NCBI GenBank assembly: GCA_017532425.1
Contig: JAFXJH010000094.1
Location: 1 to 55,341 of the forward strand
Source: Clostridia bacterium
GTDB taxonomy: Bacteria; Bacillota; Clostridia; Oscillospirales; CAG-272
Length of the DNA stretch: 55,341 bases
Direction: 5' to 3'
The position numbers were made by a program, and so were the translations under genes. The first letter of the stretch is position 1. Each line of letters opens with the position of its first letter. The notes under the pieces are model-generated. The model saw nothing but the letters and a program-made list of their open reading frames with translations. It did no database searches and had not been told where the DNA came from. Positions 23,809 through 31,818 of this stretch are shown in pieces.

Positions 23809-25164
23809 TCACAAGCTGACGATCTTCAGCAGATAAGTAGAATGCAGAGTCATTTTTATATACGAAGCAAACTCATTTGCCGTGAAGATCTCTTCGCGAA
23901 CGAGCCTTGCGTCGTTATTTTCGTCAAGAAGATAATATTCAAGACGGACACCGTTCTTGCTTTCCACGTTTTTAAAGGAAACCTTTACATCCTTTGCAGG
24001 AGCAGAGTCGTCATCGTTATAGTAAGCAAGCATAACGCTCTGCTCACCCATATCAAGATTCTTTGCGCCTGCGACCCAGACATCATTTGCATCAGACTCG
24101 GATGCCACCTGTGTTCCAAGCTTATAAAGCTGATTGAACATATAGAATGGATAATAGCCCTTGAGACATTCGCATACCATATCCGTACTGAAGAGGCTGT
24201 TCATTCCGCACGGACGTGCATCGTAGAACATAAGGTTATCAAGAGGCTCGATCTGACTCATAAGCATTGTCGCAGCAATAAATGATGCTCCCTTGAGCGC
24301 TTTTTCAGTCTTCAGCGAATAGATCCACTCGTCACCCTGCCATCCCTTTACATAGTTCCATTCATTAAGAATGCTTTCACATTCGGTAAGACCGTGGTCA
24401 TCAAGCATCTTTCTCGCGCGTCTGATTCTTTCACGAACGGTCTCGACGCTCGCCGAGTAAATGTGCCAAGAGAAAAAATCGGGCTTGATATCACCGAGGC
24501 TATCGAGAAAATCATTTATCCATTTTACACTATTTAAACTCGCAACTGCGGGTCCGCCGATCTTGAGCTCGGGAAAGCATTTTTTCAGATGCTCGAGAGT
24601 TATTCTGAAAAGCTCGTAGAACTGCTTTGCCGTACCGCCCCAACAGCGTTTATGCTTACTATCGTCCGGATCGAGATCGGGCTCGTTCCAGATCTCCCAA
24701 TACTCTATATCCATATTAAAGCCGTCTGCCCAACCGTAGCAGTAGTGACGTATAATATGCTCACAGATCACCGCCCACTTATTAAAATCCTTCGGCGGAA
24801 GAGTGTTATACTTCTTTTCCCAATGCTCTATCTTCGAGCCGAGACGGTAAAACACCTTTGCTCCGCCCGCCTCGATAACGCGCATATAGTTATCCGTAAG
24901 CGTGAAATCGTAGGATTCGGGAAGATACGGGTCTGCATCGAAATTTGTAAATATCATATTGACATCAACGATATGCTCGCCGCCATAGGTCGAATAGAAG
25001 GAAGCATCGTGCGTACGTGCGTAAGGGATTCCTGCCGCCTTATAAGCTTCCAGATTGGTAATTCTCTGGTCGGAAGCGAACTTATATGCAGGTCCGTTAT
25101 TTACGCTGTGCATCGGCTTCATTTTGCCGACGTTCTGCGAAAAATCGACAATGACATTATTCAT
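23809..25164 (-). CDS. GH39-like glycoside hydrolase
   Basis: A 451-residue cytoplasmic protein (no signal peptide) with a TIM-barrel glycosidase of the GH39/beta-xylosidase type. The start MNNVIVDFSQNVGKMKPMHSV is followed by YARTHDASFY. The acid/base lies in YWEIWNEPD (Glu161) and the nucleophile probably in SILNEWNY (Glu268), then a C-terminal beta-sandwich (about 350-451). GH39 contains beta-xylosidases and alpha-L-iduronidases. It lies 21 bases downstream of the KDPG aldolase gene, which would fit an uronate-related pathway, but this is inference. GGGGTGA lies seven bases before the ATG. Confidence 0.85.
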   Translation of the reverse strand: MNNVIVDFSQNVGKMKPMHSVNNGPAYKFASDQRITNLEAYKAAGIPYARTHDASFYSTYGGEHIVDVNMIFTNFDADPYLPESYDFTLTDNYMRVIEAGGAKVFYRLGSKIEHWEKKYNTLPPKDFNKWAVICEHIIRHYCYGWADGFNMDIEYWEIWNEPDLDPDDSKHKRCWGGTAKQFYELFRITLEHLKKCFPELKIGGPAVASLNSVKWINDFLDSLGDIKPDFFSWHIYSASVETVRERIRRARKMLDDHGLTECESILNEWNYVKGWQGDEWIYSLKTEKALKGASFIAATMLMSQIEPLDNLMFYDARPCGMNSLFSTDMVCECLKGYYPFYMFNQLYKLGTQVASESDANDVWVAGAKNLDMGEQSVMLAYYNDDDSAPAKDVKVSFKNVESKNGVRLEYYLLDENNDARLVREEIFTANEFASYIKMTLHSTYLLKIVSL

Positions 25165-25185
25165 AGCAGTATCACCCCAAAAAAA

Positions 25186-25785
25186 TTATCCGAGAATTTT
25201 TGAAAGTCTTGCGCAGTTTTCCTTTATATCGCCCTTCATCATAAAGCTTCCGCCGACAGCAACGATCTTATCGAAGGCAAGGAATTCGAGAATATTGCTT
25301 TCGTTTGCTCCGCCCGTGGGAAGGAATTTAACCTGCGGGAAGGGTGCGGAAAGTGCCTTGATAGCGTCAAGTCCGCCATAAACGTTTGCGGGGAAGAATT
25401 TAAGAGTCGTAAGTCCGAGCTCGAGAGCGTGCATAATTTCTGTGGGAGTTACGCATCCGGGAATATAAGGGACGTCTGCCTCCTTACATACGGCAGCAAC
25501 CTCGTCGGAAAGTCCGGGAGAAACGATAAACGTAGCGCCCGCCTCTATAGCCTGCTTTGCCTGCGCGCCGTTAATTACAGTACCTGCACCTATCTTCATA
25601 TCGGGAAATTCTTTTCTTCCGAGAGCAATAGCTTCAGCGGCGCAAGCTGTACGGAATGTGATCTCCGCAACCGGAATACCGCCCTCGCACATAGCCTTAA
25701 GTGTAGGAATAGTGTCCTCGATATTCTTTATTACGACTACGGGAACGACCTTTGTGTCTTTGAAAAAAGCTTCGTACTTATCCAT
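25186..25785 (-). CDS. eda: KDPG/KHG aldolase
   Basis: Cleaves 2-keto-3-deoxy-6-phosphogluconate to pyruvate and glyceraldehyde 3-phosphate, the last step of hexuronate and Entner-Doudoroff breakdown. The 199-residue length from the ATG I chose (GAGG eight bases upstream; an earlier in-frame TTG is poorer) is typical. Visible motifs are GIPVAEITFRT (catalytic Glu41), KIGAGTVINGAQAKQAI, FIVSPGLSDEV, YIPGCVTPTEI and TTLKFFPANVYGG with the Schiff-base Lys129. It leads a two-gene unit with the GH39 gene. No uronate isomerase, KDG kinase or ED dehydratase is in the window, so the rest of the pathway lies elsewhere. Confidence 0.95.
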   Translation of the reverse strand: MDKYEAFFKDTKVVPVVVIKNIEDTIPTLKAMCEGGIPVAEITFRTACAAEAIALGRKEFPDMKIGAGTVINGAQAKQAIEAGATFIVSPGLSDEVAAVCKEADVPYIPGCVTPTEIMHALELGLTTLKFFPANVYGGLDAIKALSAPFPQVKFLPTGGANESNILEFLAFDKIVAVGGSFMMKGDIKENCARLSKILG

Positions 25786-25877
25786 TTTATTTACCTCACT
25801 TTGCAAACAGCAAATTTACATTATTTTTCTTAATTATATCACACAAAAATACTGTTGTCAATAAATTATAATTAAAA

Positions 25878-25909
25878 CAGCGGATATGCTTTCAAATGCA
25901 CATCCGCTG
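25878..25909 (-). terminator. Intrinsic terminator of the second LamG-phosphoesterase gene
   Basis: On the minus strand CAGCGGAT and ATCCGCTG bracket a hairpin (with an inner GCATTTGAAAGC) followed by TTTTAATTATAA, just after the phosphoesterase stop codon. Confidence 0.75.
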
Positions 25910-25926
25910 AAAAATATTACTTTTCA

Positions 25927-28359
25927 TTATTTGCGTCTTTTTCTTGTAACCAAAACGATAGTTATCAGAGCCACGCCTATGAAAATAACAACGACCGCAG
26001 TATATATCGGTACCTTGCTGTCTTCTTTTTCATTTCCTTTTTCGTTTTCCTTATCCTCACCCTTCTGCGGCTCTTTGTCTTCGCCAGGTTTGGGATCGGT
26101 GTTCGGTTTCTCGTTTGTCTCGCTCTTTCCGGCAACCGTCTCTATCGTCATCTCAAACTGATTTTCGGTCATAAAATACTTTTCTCTGACTGTGGAATAA
26201 TATTCAACCGAAACGTTCTTGCCGTCCTCTGAGAAATAGAGCATCGCAACAAGACCGGTAGCGCCCTGCGCGGCGTCAACACCCTGCGGGTCGATAAGCA
26301 TCTGAGTTACTATATTTCCGTGAACGCCCTTCGTCTGAGTCATAATGACCTTATCGCACGGATCGTGTCCCGAAAGCACGAGAGTGATATTCTTATGCTG
26401 CGAGATCAGCTTTGTCCAGATATGGTCGCCGTTATTGCTTCCGCCCGTGGTAGCGGGAGGACAAACATCGCCCTGGTCGAGAGTCGTTCCGTCTCTGAAG
26501 AGATATGCGTGTGTGGTTATGATCACGTTATGCTCGGGATGCGAGGAAATTATCTCGCCCGCCCAGTTAAGCACCGCGTCGCTTGCACCGTAATCAAGAG
26601 TGAAAATAAGATATTTGGTCTCTCCTACGATAAGCTCCTGCCAGGTATTTTCAAGAGATTTACCAAATCTTCCTCCAACAAGGTCGCGATAAGGACTTGA
26701 CAAAAATGCATTGTTAAAGTTTCCGGACGAGTCATGGTTTCCTCTGCAGAGGCTGTACGGCAGAACGCCGTCAAGCTTTGCTATATTTTTCTTTGCCACG
26801 TTCCACTCAGCGCTTGTATTTGAGTTTGTGATATCTCCGAGTCCGAGCACGAATTTGATCTTCTTTTCCTGCGCGTTATCAACTATCCAGTCATAAATGC
26901 AGGCAAGCTTATCGGGATGATGCTCTGTTACGATCTGGGTATCGCCGACGACCGCGAAGGAATATGCGTAATCCTTTGTTTCGGGGATATTATCAATCCA
27001 AGTGGTATAAAGCTTGAGATCGTTCCCGTTTGTACCGAGGTCAGATATTTTATCCGGGGTCTTTCCCGCTTCTATCTTTGAAAAATCGTATGCCGCGATA
27101 AGAGATTCCTTATCTACCGTGCTTGCCTTGAAGTCAGCCTTGACCTCAGCTGCCGTTCTCACGTCAGAGTATACAGCAAACGACTTTATACGTCCCTTGA
27201 AATACTGTGCGTTGCCCGAGCGAAGGTCTCCGCCCACAACAAACTTATCGGGACAAGCCTCCTGCGAAAGTCTGCTTGTTTTAAGAGTCTGTGCAAGCTC
27301 ACCGTTTATATAGCAGTGGATCTTCATATTATCGCATACTATCGCAACGTGAGTCCACTCGCCGGTATAGAGGTTTACGTTAGCAAACACAAAATTGGCT
27401 ATATTACCCTTCGAATCCACCCAATAAAGTCGGGGAGCACCGTTTGAATAGACCTCAAAGTTTATACATCTCGTCGCGCCGCCGTAAGTTCCTATAATGA
27501 CGCCGCCGCGCTCAGAGCTCGACATCGTTTTCGGGAAGCATACCGTTGCCTCAAAGGACACGGGAAGCTTATCGAGTGTCTTTTCCATTCTGTAGGTATC
27601 CGATACGGGAAATTCAAAGCCGTCCTTGATCTGTTCGATCTCAACGTAAGACTCGTTTTTCGACTTGTCTGCAGAATTTGTATATATCAGATGATTTTCA
27701 TTTGCAGAATAGTCGCGCAGACGCTCCTTGCCGCTAACGGTCATATCGTAGGACATAAGAAGTGCCTTATCCTCGAGGTTTACCTTATTCATATCGCTCT
27801 TTACCTGATCTGCGCTTCTGCTGTCAGAATAGAGTGCGGTCGAATAGAGCTGTGTGTTTTTAAGATACTGTGCGTTGCCCGAGCGGAAATCTCCGCCTAC
27901 AACGAAGCTGTTCATCGTATTTGCGGCAAGATCTGCAAGATCTGCCTTTACCGTCTGCTTAAGCTCACCGTTTATATAGCAGTACGCTTCTGTCGCTGTG
28001 GTTACTATAGCAACGTGAAGCTTTTCTCCGGTACGAAGATCTACGTTTTTGAATTCGGCGACCTTGGAATTCCACCAAATATAGGGATTTCCGTTATTGC
28101 GTATCTCGAAGTTTATACTCGAGTATCCCGCCGCTCCGCCGAAATTTCCGACCATAATGCCCAGACGGGATGAGGGTGCATTCTTATCGACCTTTATCCA
28201 CGCCTCAAATGATCTCGGTGTGCTTTTCGGAGCCGACATAGTCTTATACATATCGCTTGCCGTAAAGGTCTGCCCCTTATCGTCTGTGTTTTGGGCGAAT
28301 ACCGCAAAAGTATTCGCAAGCATTAAAACTACAAGAATAATTGAAATAAATCTTTTCAT
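25927..28359 (-). CDS. Surface protein with two LamG domains and a calcineurin-like phosphoesterase
   Basis: An 810-residue exported protein: signal peptide (1-22, ending TFAVFAQ), LamG domain 1 (about 30-210), LamG domain 2 (about 240-425; both with VNLYTGEWTHVAIV- and CYINGELAQTLK-type blocks), then a metallophosphoesterase (about 460-700; GLGDITNSNTSAEW, YSLCRGNHDS, ITTHAYLF, LSGHDPCDK). A Glu/Lys/Pro-rich linker and a C-terminal helix with an RKRRK tail complete it. I set the start at the ATG in front of KRFISIILV, with AAAGGG ten bases upstream. It is a paralogue of the protein encoded near 18-20 kb, with one more LamG domain and no pilin domain. Probable cell-surface phosphodiesterase or phosphatase; the substrate is unknown. 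Confidence 0.88.
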   Translation of the reverse strand: MKRFISIILVVLMLANTFAVFAQNTDDKGQTFTASDMYKTMSAPKSTPRSFEAWIKVDKNAPSSRLGIMVGNFGGAAGYSSINFEIRNNGNPYIWWNSKVAEFKNVDLRTGEKLHVAIVTTATEAYCYINGELKQTVKADLADLAANTMNSFVVGGDFRSGNAQYLKNTQLYSTALYSDSRSADQVKSDMNKVNLEDKALLMSYDMTVSGKERLRDYSANENHLIYTNSADKSKNESYVEIEQIKDGFEFPVSDTYRMEKTLDKLPVSFEATVCFPKTMSSSERGGVIIGTYGGATRCINFEVYSNGAPRLYWVDSKGNIANFVFANVNLYTGEWTHVAIVCDNMKIHCYINGELAQTLKTSRLSQEACPDKFVVGGDLRSGNAQYFKGRIKSFAVYSDVRTAAEVKADFKASTVDKESLIAAYDFSKIEAGKTPDKISDLGTNGNDLKLYTTWIDNIPETKDYAYSFAVVGDTQIVTEHHPDKLACIYDWIVDNAQEKKIKFVLGLGDITNSNTSAEWNVAKKNIAKLDGVLPYSLCRGNHDSSGNFNNAFLSSPYRDLVGGRFGKSLENTWQELIVGETKYLIFTLDYGASDAVLNWAGEIISSHPEHNVIITTHAYLFRDGTTLDQGDVCPPATTGGSNNGDHIWTKLISQHKNITLVLSGHDPCDKVIMTQTKGVHGNIVTQMLIDPQGVDAAQGATGLVAMLYFSEDGKNVSVEYYSTVREKYFMTENQFEMTIETVAGKSETNEKPNTDPKPGEDKEPQKGEDKENEKGNEKEDSKVPIYTAVVVIFIGVALITIVLVTRKRRK

Positions 28360-28452
28360 TGTGTCTATTCCCTTTCGTTTTTTATTTACCGATTCAAATA
28401 TATCACAGAGCACTGAAAAAATCAATATTTCAGCACAAATTTTGAGCTCAGC

Positions 28453-28779
28453 TTACCATCTTTTCATATTTTTATTATGCTTTTCTGTATAAGCCCTTTC
28501 AAATTCCTCGGGAGTTATCGAGTAGCTTATCAGCACGTCGTTAAAATACATAAGCACGTCGCACATTTCTTCAACGAAGTCTTTTCTGGTTTCGGCATCG
28601 CTCATAATCTCCGAGTTTCCCTTTTTCTTTATTATCTGCGCAGCTTCTCCGACCTCTGCGATCATCCAAAGCATCTTGCTCATCGCCTTTTCGGGAGAAA
28701 GTCCGCCCCATTTATCGAAATATTTTTCCTGCAGTACCTTTTGCATTTCCTGCATATCTTTAAGGCTCAAATTTTCCAC
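28453..28779 (-). CDS. MazG-like nucleotide pyrophosphohydrolase
   Basis: A 108-residue all-alpha NTP-PPase of the MazG-like superfamily. The metal-binding motifs are MLWMIAEVGEAAQII (ExxE) and FVEEMCDVLMYFNDVL (ExxD). It may cleave non-canonical or excess dNTPs. The start is a GTG. Its ribosome binding site GGAG lies in the last codons of the upstream helicase gene and the two genes are seven bases apart, so they are co-transcribed and perhaps translationally linked. A housekeeping nucleotide pool role beside a repair helicase is plausible. Confidence 0.88.
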   Translation of the reverse strand: MENLSLKDMQEMQKVLQEKYFDKWGGLSPEKAMSKMLWMIAEVGEAAQIIKKKGNSEIMSDAETRKDFVEEMCDVLMYFNDVLISYSITPEEFERAYTEKHNKNMKRW

Positions 28780-28786
28780 AGCGATC

Positions 28787-31264
28787 TCACTCCTTCGTCA
28801 TCTTAACGTAGCTTCCCATCAGCTTTTTCGTGCCAACCGTATCAAAAGCAACCTCATAGAGCACGTCGGGACCCATTTTCGTTGCCGAAAGCACGATTCC
28901 CTTGCCGAAGATCTTATGGCGCACGCAGTCGCCTGCCGCAAACTGCTCACCGCCCTCGTTAGCTTTTGGCTTGACTGTAGTTCTGTCAAAGGTCTTTCTT
29001 GCCTGCGCTGTTTGAACAGCTTCGATCTCAGATGCCTTTTCGCGCATTGAAAGGTTACTTTCTATAAGATTCTGCGGAATTTCCTTTACAAACTGCGATT
29101 CTGTCGAGAACTGCGTACGTCCGAAGAGCATTCTGTTTTTAGCGTAGGTTATATACAGCTTTTCCTTTGCTCTTGTTATCGCAACGTAAGCAAGTCTTCT
29201 CTCCTCCTCAAGCTCTGCCATATCGGTCTGCGAGCGGTATCCGGGGAAAAGTCCTTCCTCCATTCCCGTAAGGAATACGACCGGGAATTCAAGTCCTTTT
29301 GCGCTATGCACGGTCATAAGAACGACTGCCTGAGCGTTTTCATCAAGCTTATCAACGTCGGACACGAGTGCAACGTCCTCCAAAAATCCGCCGAGAAGGT
29401 CAATAGCCTTCGTTTTTTCGGCTTCTTCTGAGGTGAATCTTATGCCCGAATTTTCAGTAGCAGTCGGCTCCTCCTCTGCCAGCGGGTCGGGAGCTATATC
29501 TCCTCCGAGCACCTCGTTTGCATATTCAAGCGCGTTTGATATAAGCTCGCGCGCGTTATCGCATCGCTCAGCTTCTGCCTCGCCGCCATCGCGAAGCATC
29601 TGCAGATATCCCGTCATATCGAGCACGCTCTCGACAAAGTCGGGAAGATTTTTGTTACACGCTTCTCTGCGAAGCGCCTCTATAAGGTCGGCAAATGCGG
29701 TAAGAGTCTTAGCCGATTTTGAGAGCGCCGTATATTTTGCGCTGTCCTTTATTACGGCAAACATCGAGCGACCCTCCGCGGCGGCTATCTGCGCAACTGC
29801 ATCTACCGTAGTCTCGCCTATCTTACGGCGGGGCACGTTTATTATACGCATAAGTCTGATATTATCGTCCGGATTTGACACAAGCTGAAGATATGCCATA
29901 ATATCCTTTATTTCCTTGCGGTCATAGAATCTCGTGTCACCTACTATATAGTATTTAACTCCCGCGCGCACGAATGCTTTTTCAAGCGCGTTAGACTGTG
30001 CGCGTGTTCTGTAAAGCACGGCAAAATCGCCGAAGGTCTTATTTTGCCTACGGCATATAGAGTTTATCATATCCGCAACGTAATATCCCTCTTCGTTCTG
30101 GTCGTCAAGCTTTGCAAGGGTTATCTTTTCGCCGCCCTCCTTGCTTGTCCAGAGCTCCTTGCCCTTGCGGTTGGTATTATTTGCGATCACCGCGTTTGCC
30201 GCATCGAGAATGACGCTTGTAGAGCGGTAATTCTGTTCAAGTTTTATCACCTGCGCATCGGCATACGTTCTGTCGAAATTAAGTATATTTTCGATAGTCG
30301 CGCCTCTGAAGCGGTAGATACTCTGGTCGTCATCGCCCACTACCATAAGATTTCTGCGTCCGCCCGCTATAAGCGATGCAAGCATAAACTGCGCGTAGTT
30401 CGTATCCTGATACTCGTCTACCGAGATATATCTGAATCTCTTGCCGAGGAATTCACGCACCTCCGCGCTTACCGAAAGAAGCTCGACCGTACGCATAATT
30501 ATATCGTCAAAGTCGACCGCGTTTGCCCCTTTAAGGCGCTTTGCATATTCTCTGTAAAGCTCTGCCGTGCGTCGCATACCGAAATCGCGGCTTGCCTCCG
30601 CCTGAAGAGCAAATTCCTCGGGAGTCGTCAGCTTATCCTTAAGTCGACCTATAACGTTCAGCACGTTTTTTGCGGGAAGGACCTTATCATCGATATTTCT
30701 TTCCTTCATTATCGTGCTCATAAGCTTCAGAGAGTCGGTCTCGTCGTAGATCGTGAAGTTATTATCAAGACCTATCTGCGAGCCGAATCTACGGAGAAGT
30801 CTTACGCACACCGAGTGAAAGGTGCCCGCCCAGACCTCGTTTGCCGACGGTCCGAGCATTTTTTCAAGACGCTCCTTCATCTCGCCCGCCGCCTTTTTCG
30901 TAAAGGTGATAGCAAGCACCGACCACGGCGGACACGGAGACACCGCGCAGCTCTCAAGCACTGCCGCTATCTCCTCCTTGGGAGCGTTTATTGCTCTCTC
31001 AAGGCGCATAATATCTTCGTCAGTAAATTCACTGTTCGGTGTTTCGTATTTATACGCGTTTCCGTATCTTATTATGTATCCTATTCGCTCCACAAGCACG
31101 GTGGTCTTGCCGCTTCCCGCGCCTGCAAGAACAAGAAGCGGTCCGTTTATCGTATACACCGCTTCTCTCTGCTTTGAATTAAGCGAAGAATAAAGTTTAT
31201 CAAAAAGCGCTCTCTTTGCCGTATTATATCTACGCTCACGCTCAAGCTCATGTATTGTTGCCAT
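28787..31264 (-). CDS. pcrA: PcrA/UvrD-type ATP-dependent DNA helicase
   Basis: Superfamily 1A 3'-5' helicase for DNA repair and replication-fork maintenance. The 825 residues show the Q-motif LNSKQREAV, Walker A VLAGAGSGKTTVL, motif II VDEYQDTN, motif III MVVGDDDQSIYRFRGA, motif IV LEQNYRS and motif VI ERRLAYVAITRAKEKLY, with the late motif VVLMTVHSAKGLEFPVVFL. The C-terminal Tudor-like domain (GDCVRHKIFGKGIVLSA) is the RNA polymerase-binding part known from PcrA. GGAG lies seven bases before the ATG. It is followed by the MazG-like gene in the same unit. Confidence 0.96.
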   Translation of the reverse strand: MATIHELERERRYNTAKRALFDKLYSSLNSKQREAVYTINGPLLVLAGAGSGKTTVLVERIGYIIRYGNAYKYETPNSEFTDEDIMRLERAINAPKEEIAAVLESCAVSPCPPWSVLAITFTKKAAGEMKERLEKMLGPSANEVWAGTFHSVCVRLLRRFGSQIGLDNNFTIYDETDSLKLMSTIMKERNIDDKVLPAKNVLNVIGRLKDKLTTPEEFALQAEASRDFGMRRTAELYREYAKRLKGANAVDFDDIIMRTVELLSVSAEVREFLGKRFRYISVDEYQDTNYAQFMLASLIAGGRRNLMVVGDDDQSIYRFRGATIENILNFDRTYADAQVIKLEQNYRSTSVILDAANAVIANNTNRKGKELWTSKEGGEKITLAKLDDQNEEGYYVADMINSICRRQNKTFGDFAVLYRTRAQSNALEKAFVRAGVKYYIVGDTRFYDRKEIKDIMAYLQLVSNPDDNIRLMRIINVPRRKIGETTVDAVAQIAAAEGRSMFAVIKDSAKYTALSKSAKTLTAFADLIEALRREACNKNLPDFVESVLDMTGYLQMLRDGGEAEAERCDNARELISNALEYANEVLGGDIAPDPLAEEEPTATENSGIRFTSEEAEKTKAIDLLGGFLEDVALVSDVDKLDENAQAVVLMTVHSAKGLEFPVVFLTGMEEGLFPGYRSQTDMAELEEERRLAYVAITRAKEKLYITYAKNRMLFGRTQFSTESQFVKEIPQNLIESNLSMREKASEIEAVQTAQARKTFDRTTVKPKANEGGEQFAAGDCVRHKIFGKGIVLSATKMGPDVLYEVAFDTVGTKKLMGSYVKMTKE

Positions 31265-31280
31265 TTTTAATCTCCTTTTC

Positions 31281-31618
31281 TTGGGGTTTCACCCCAAACC
31301 CCACCAATAACCTTTTTGAAAAAAGGTTCTTGGAACTCCAAAAACTTTACTAAAAGTAAATATTATTATATCCGAACGGCGCAGCTTACGGTTTTACCTT
31401 TAGCATCCCGCTTAGAAACTTTTCAAAAAAGGTTCTTAGAACTCCAAAAACTTTACTGAAAAACGCACTAACTCATTTCAAAAAAAGTTTTGGTCGAGCT
31501 TTTTCAAAAGCTCGACGGGATTCTTAAGGGACAGCGTCCCTTAAGTCGCGCATTCCTCATTGCGCGAAACCGGATCGTATTCCTTAACCCATTTTGTTTT
31601 TCAGGGCAAAGCCCTGAG
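31281..31618. repeat. Foldback intergenic repeat, locus 3 (compound)
   Basis: Several modules in a row: outer hairpin TTGGGG/CCCCAA, stem ACCTTTTTGAAAAAAGGT, core CCAAAAACTTTACT (31337 on), a second copy TTAGAACTCCAAAAACTTTA after 31430, inverted core AAAAGTTTTGG, hairpin GTCGAGCTTT/AAAGCTCGAC, outer hairpin TTAAGGGacagcgTCCCTTAA and finally TCAGGGcaaaGCCCTGA. This fills most of the 554 bases between the divergent pcrA and SLH/FIVAR genes, so unlike the other loci it lies at two 5' ends. The remaining bases hold the promoter described next. Confidence 0.75.
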
Positions 31619-31739
31619 AATAAATTCCGAACTTTCGTTCTTTATAATTATACCAATCATCTTGTCTTTTGTCAAGGAAAAAGATACATATAGGTCAGAT
31701 ATTACCGCGAATTAATTTTGCCTTAAATCCTCACCGCAG

Positions 31740-31768
31740 TTGACAAACAGCCTTATAAGTGCTAAAAT
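31740..31768 (+). promoter_or_regulatory. Promoter of the SLH/FIVAR surface protein gene
   Basis: A perfect TTGACA is followed after 17 bases by TAAAAT, with a further TATAAT-like stretch directly after. It lies about 50 bases before the start codon. Confidence 0.7.
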
Positions 31769-31818
31769 ATAATAGTATATTTGTATTCATATGCAATTTT
31801 TCAACGGAGGAAATAATT

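Noticed and set aside
30044..31177. Plus-strand frame opposite pcrA
   Set aside because: The pcrA motifs are unambiguous on the minus strand; the opposite frame is a shadow with unusual composition.
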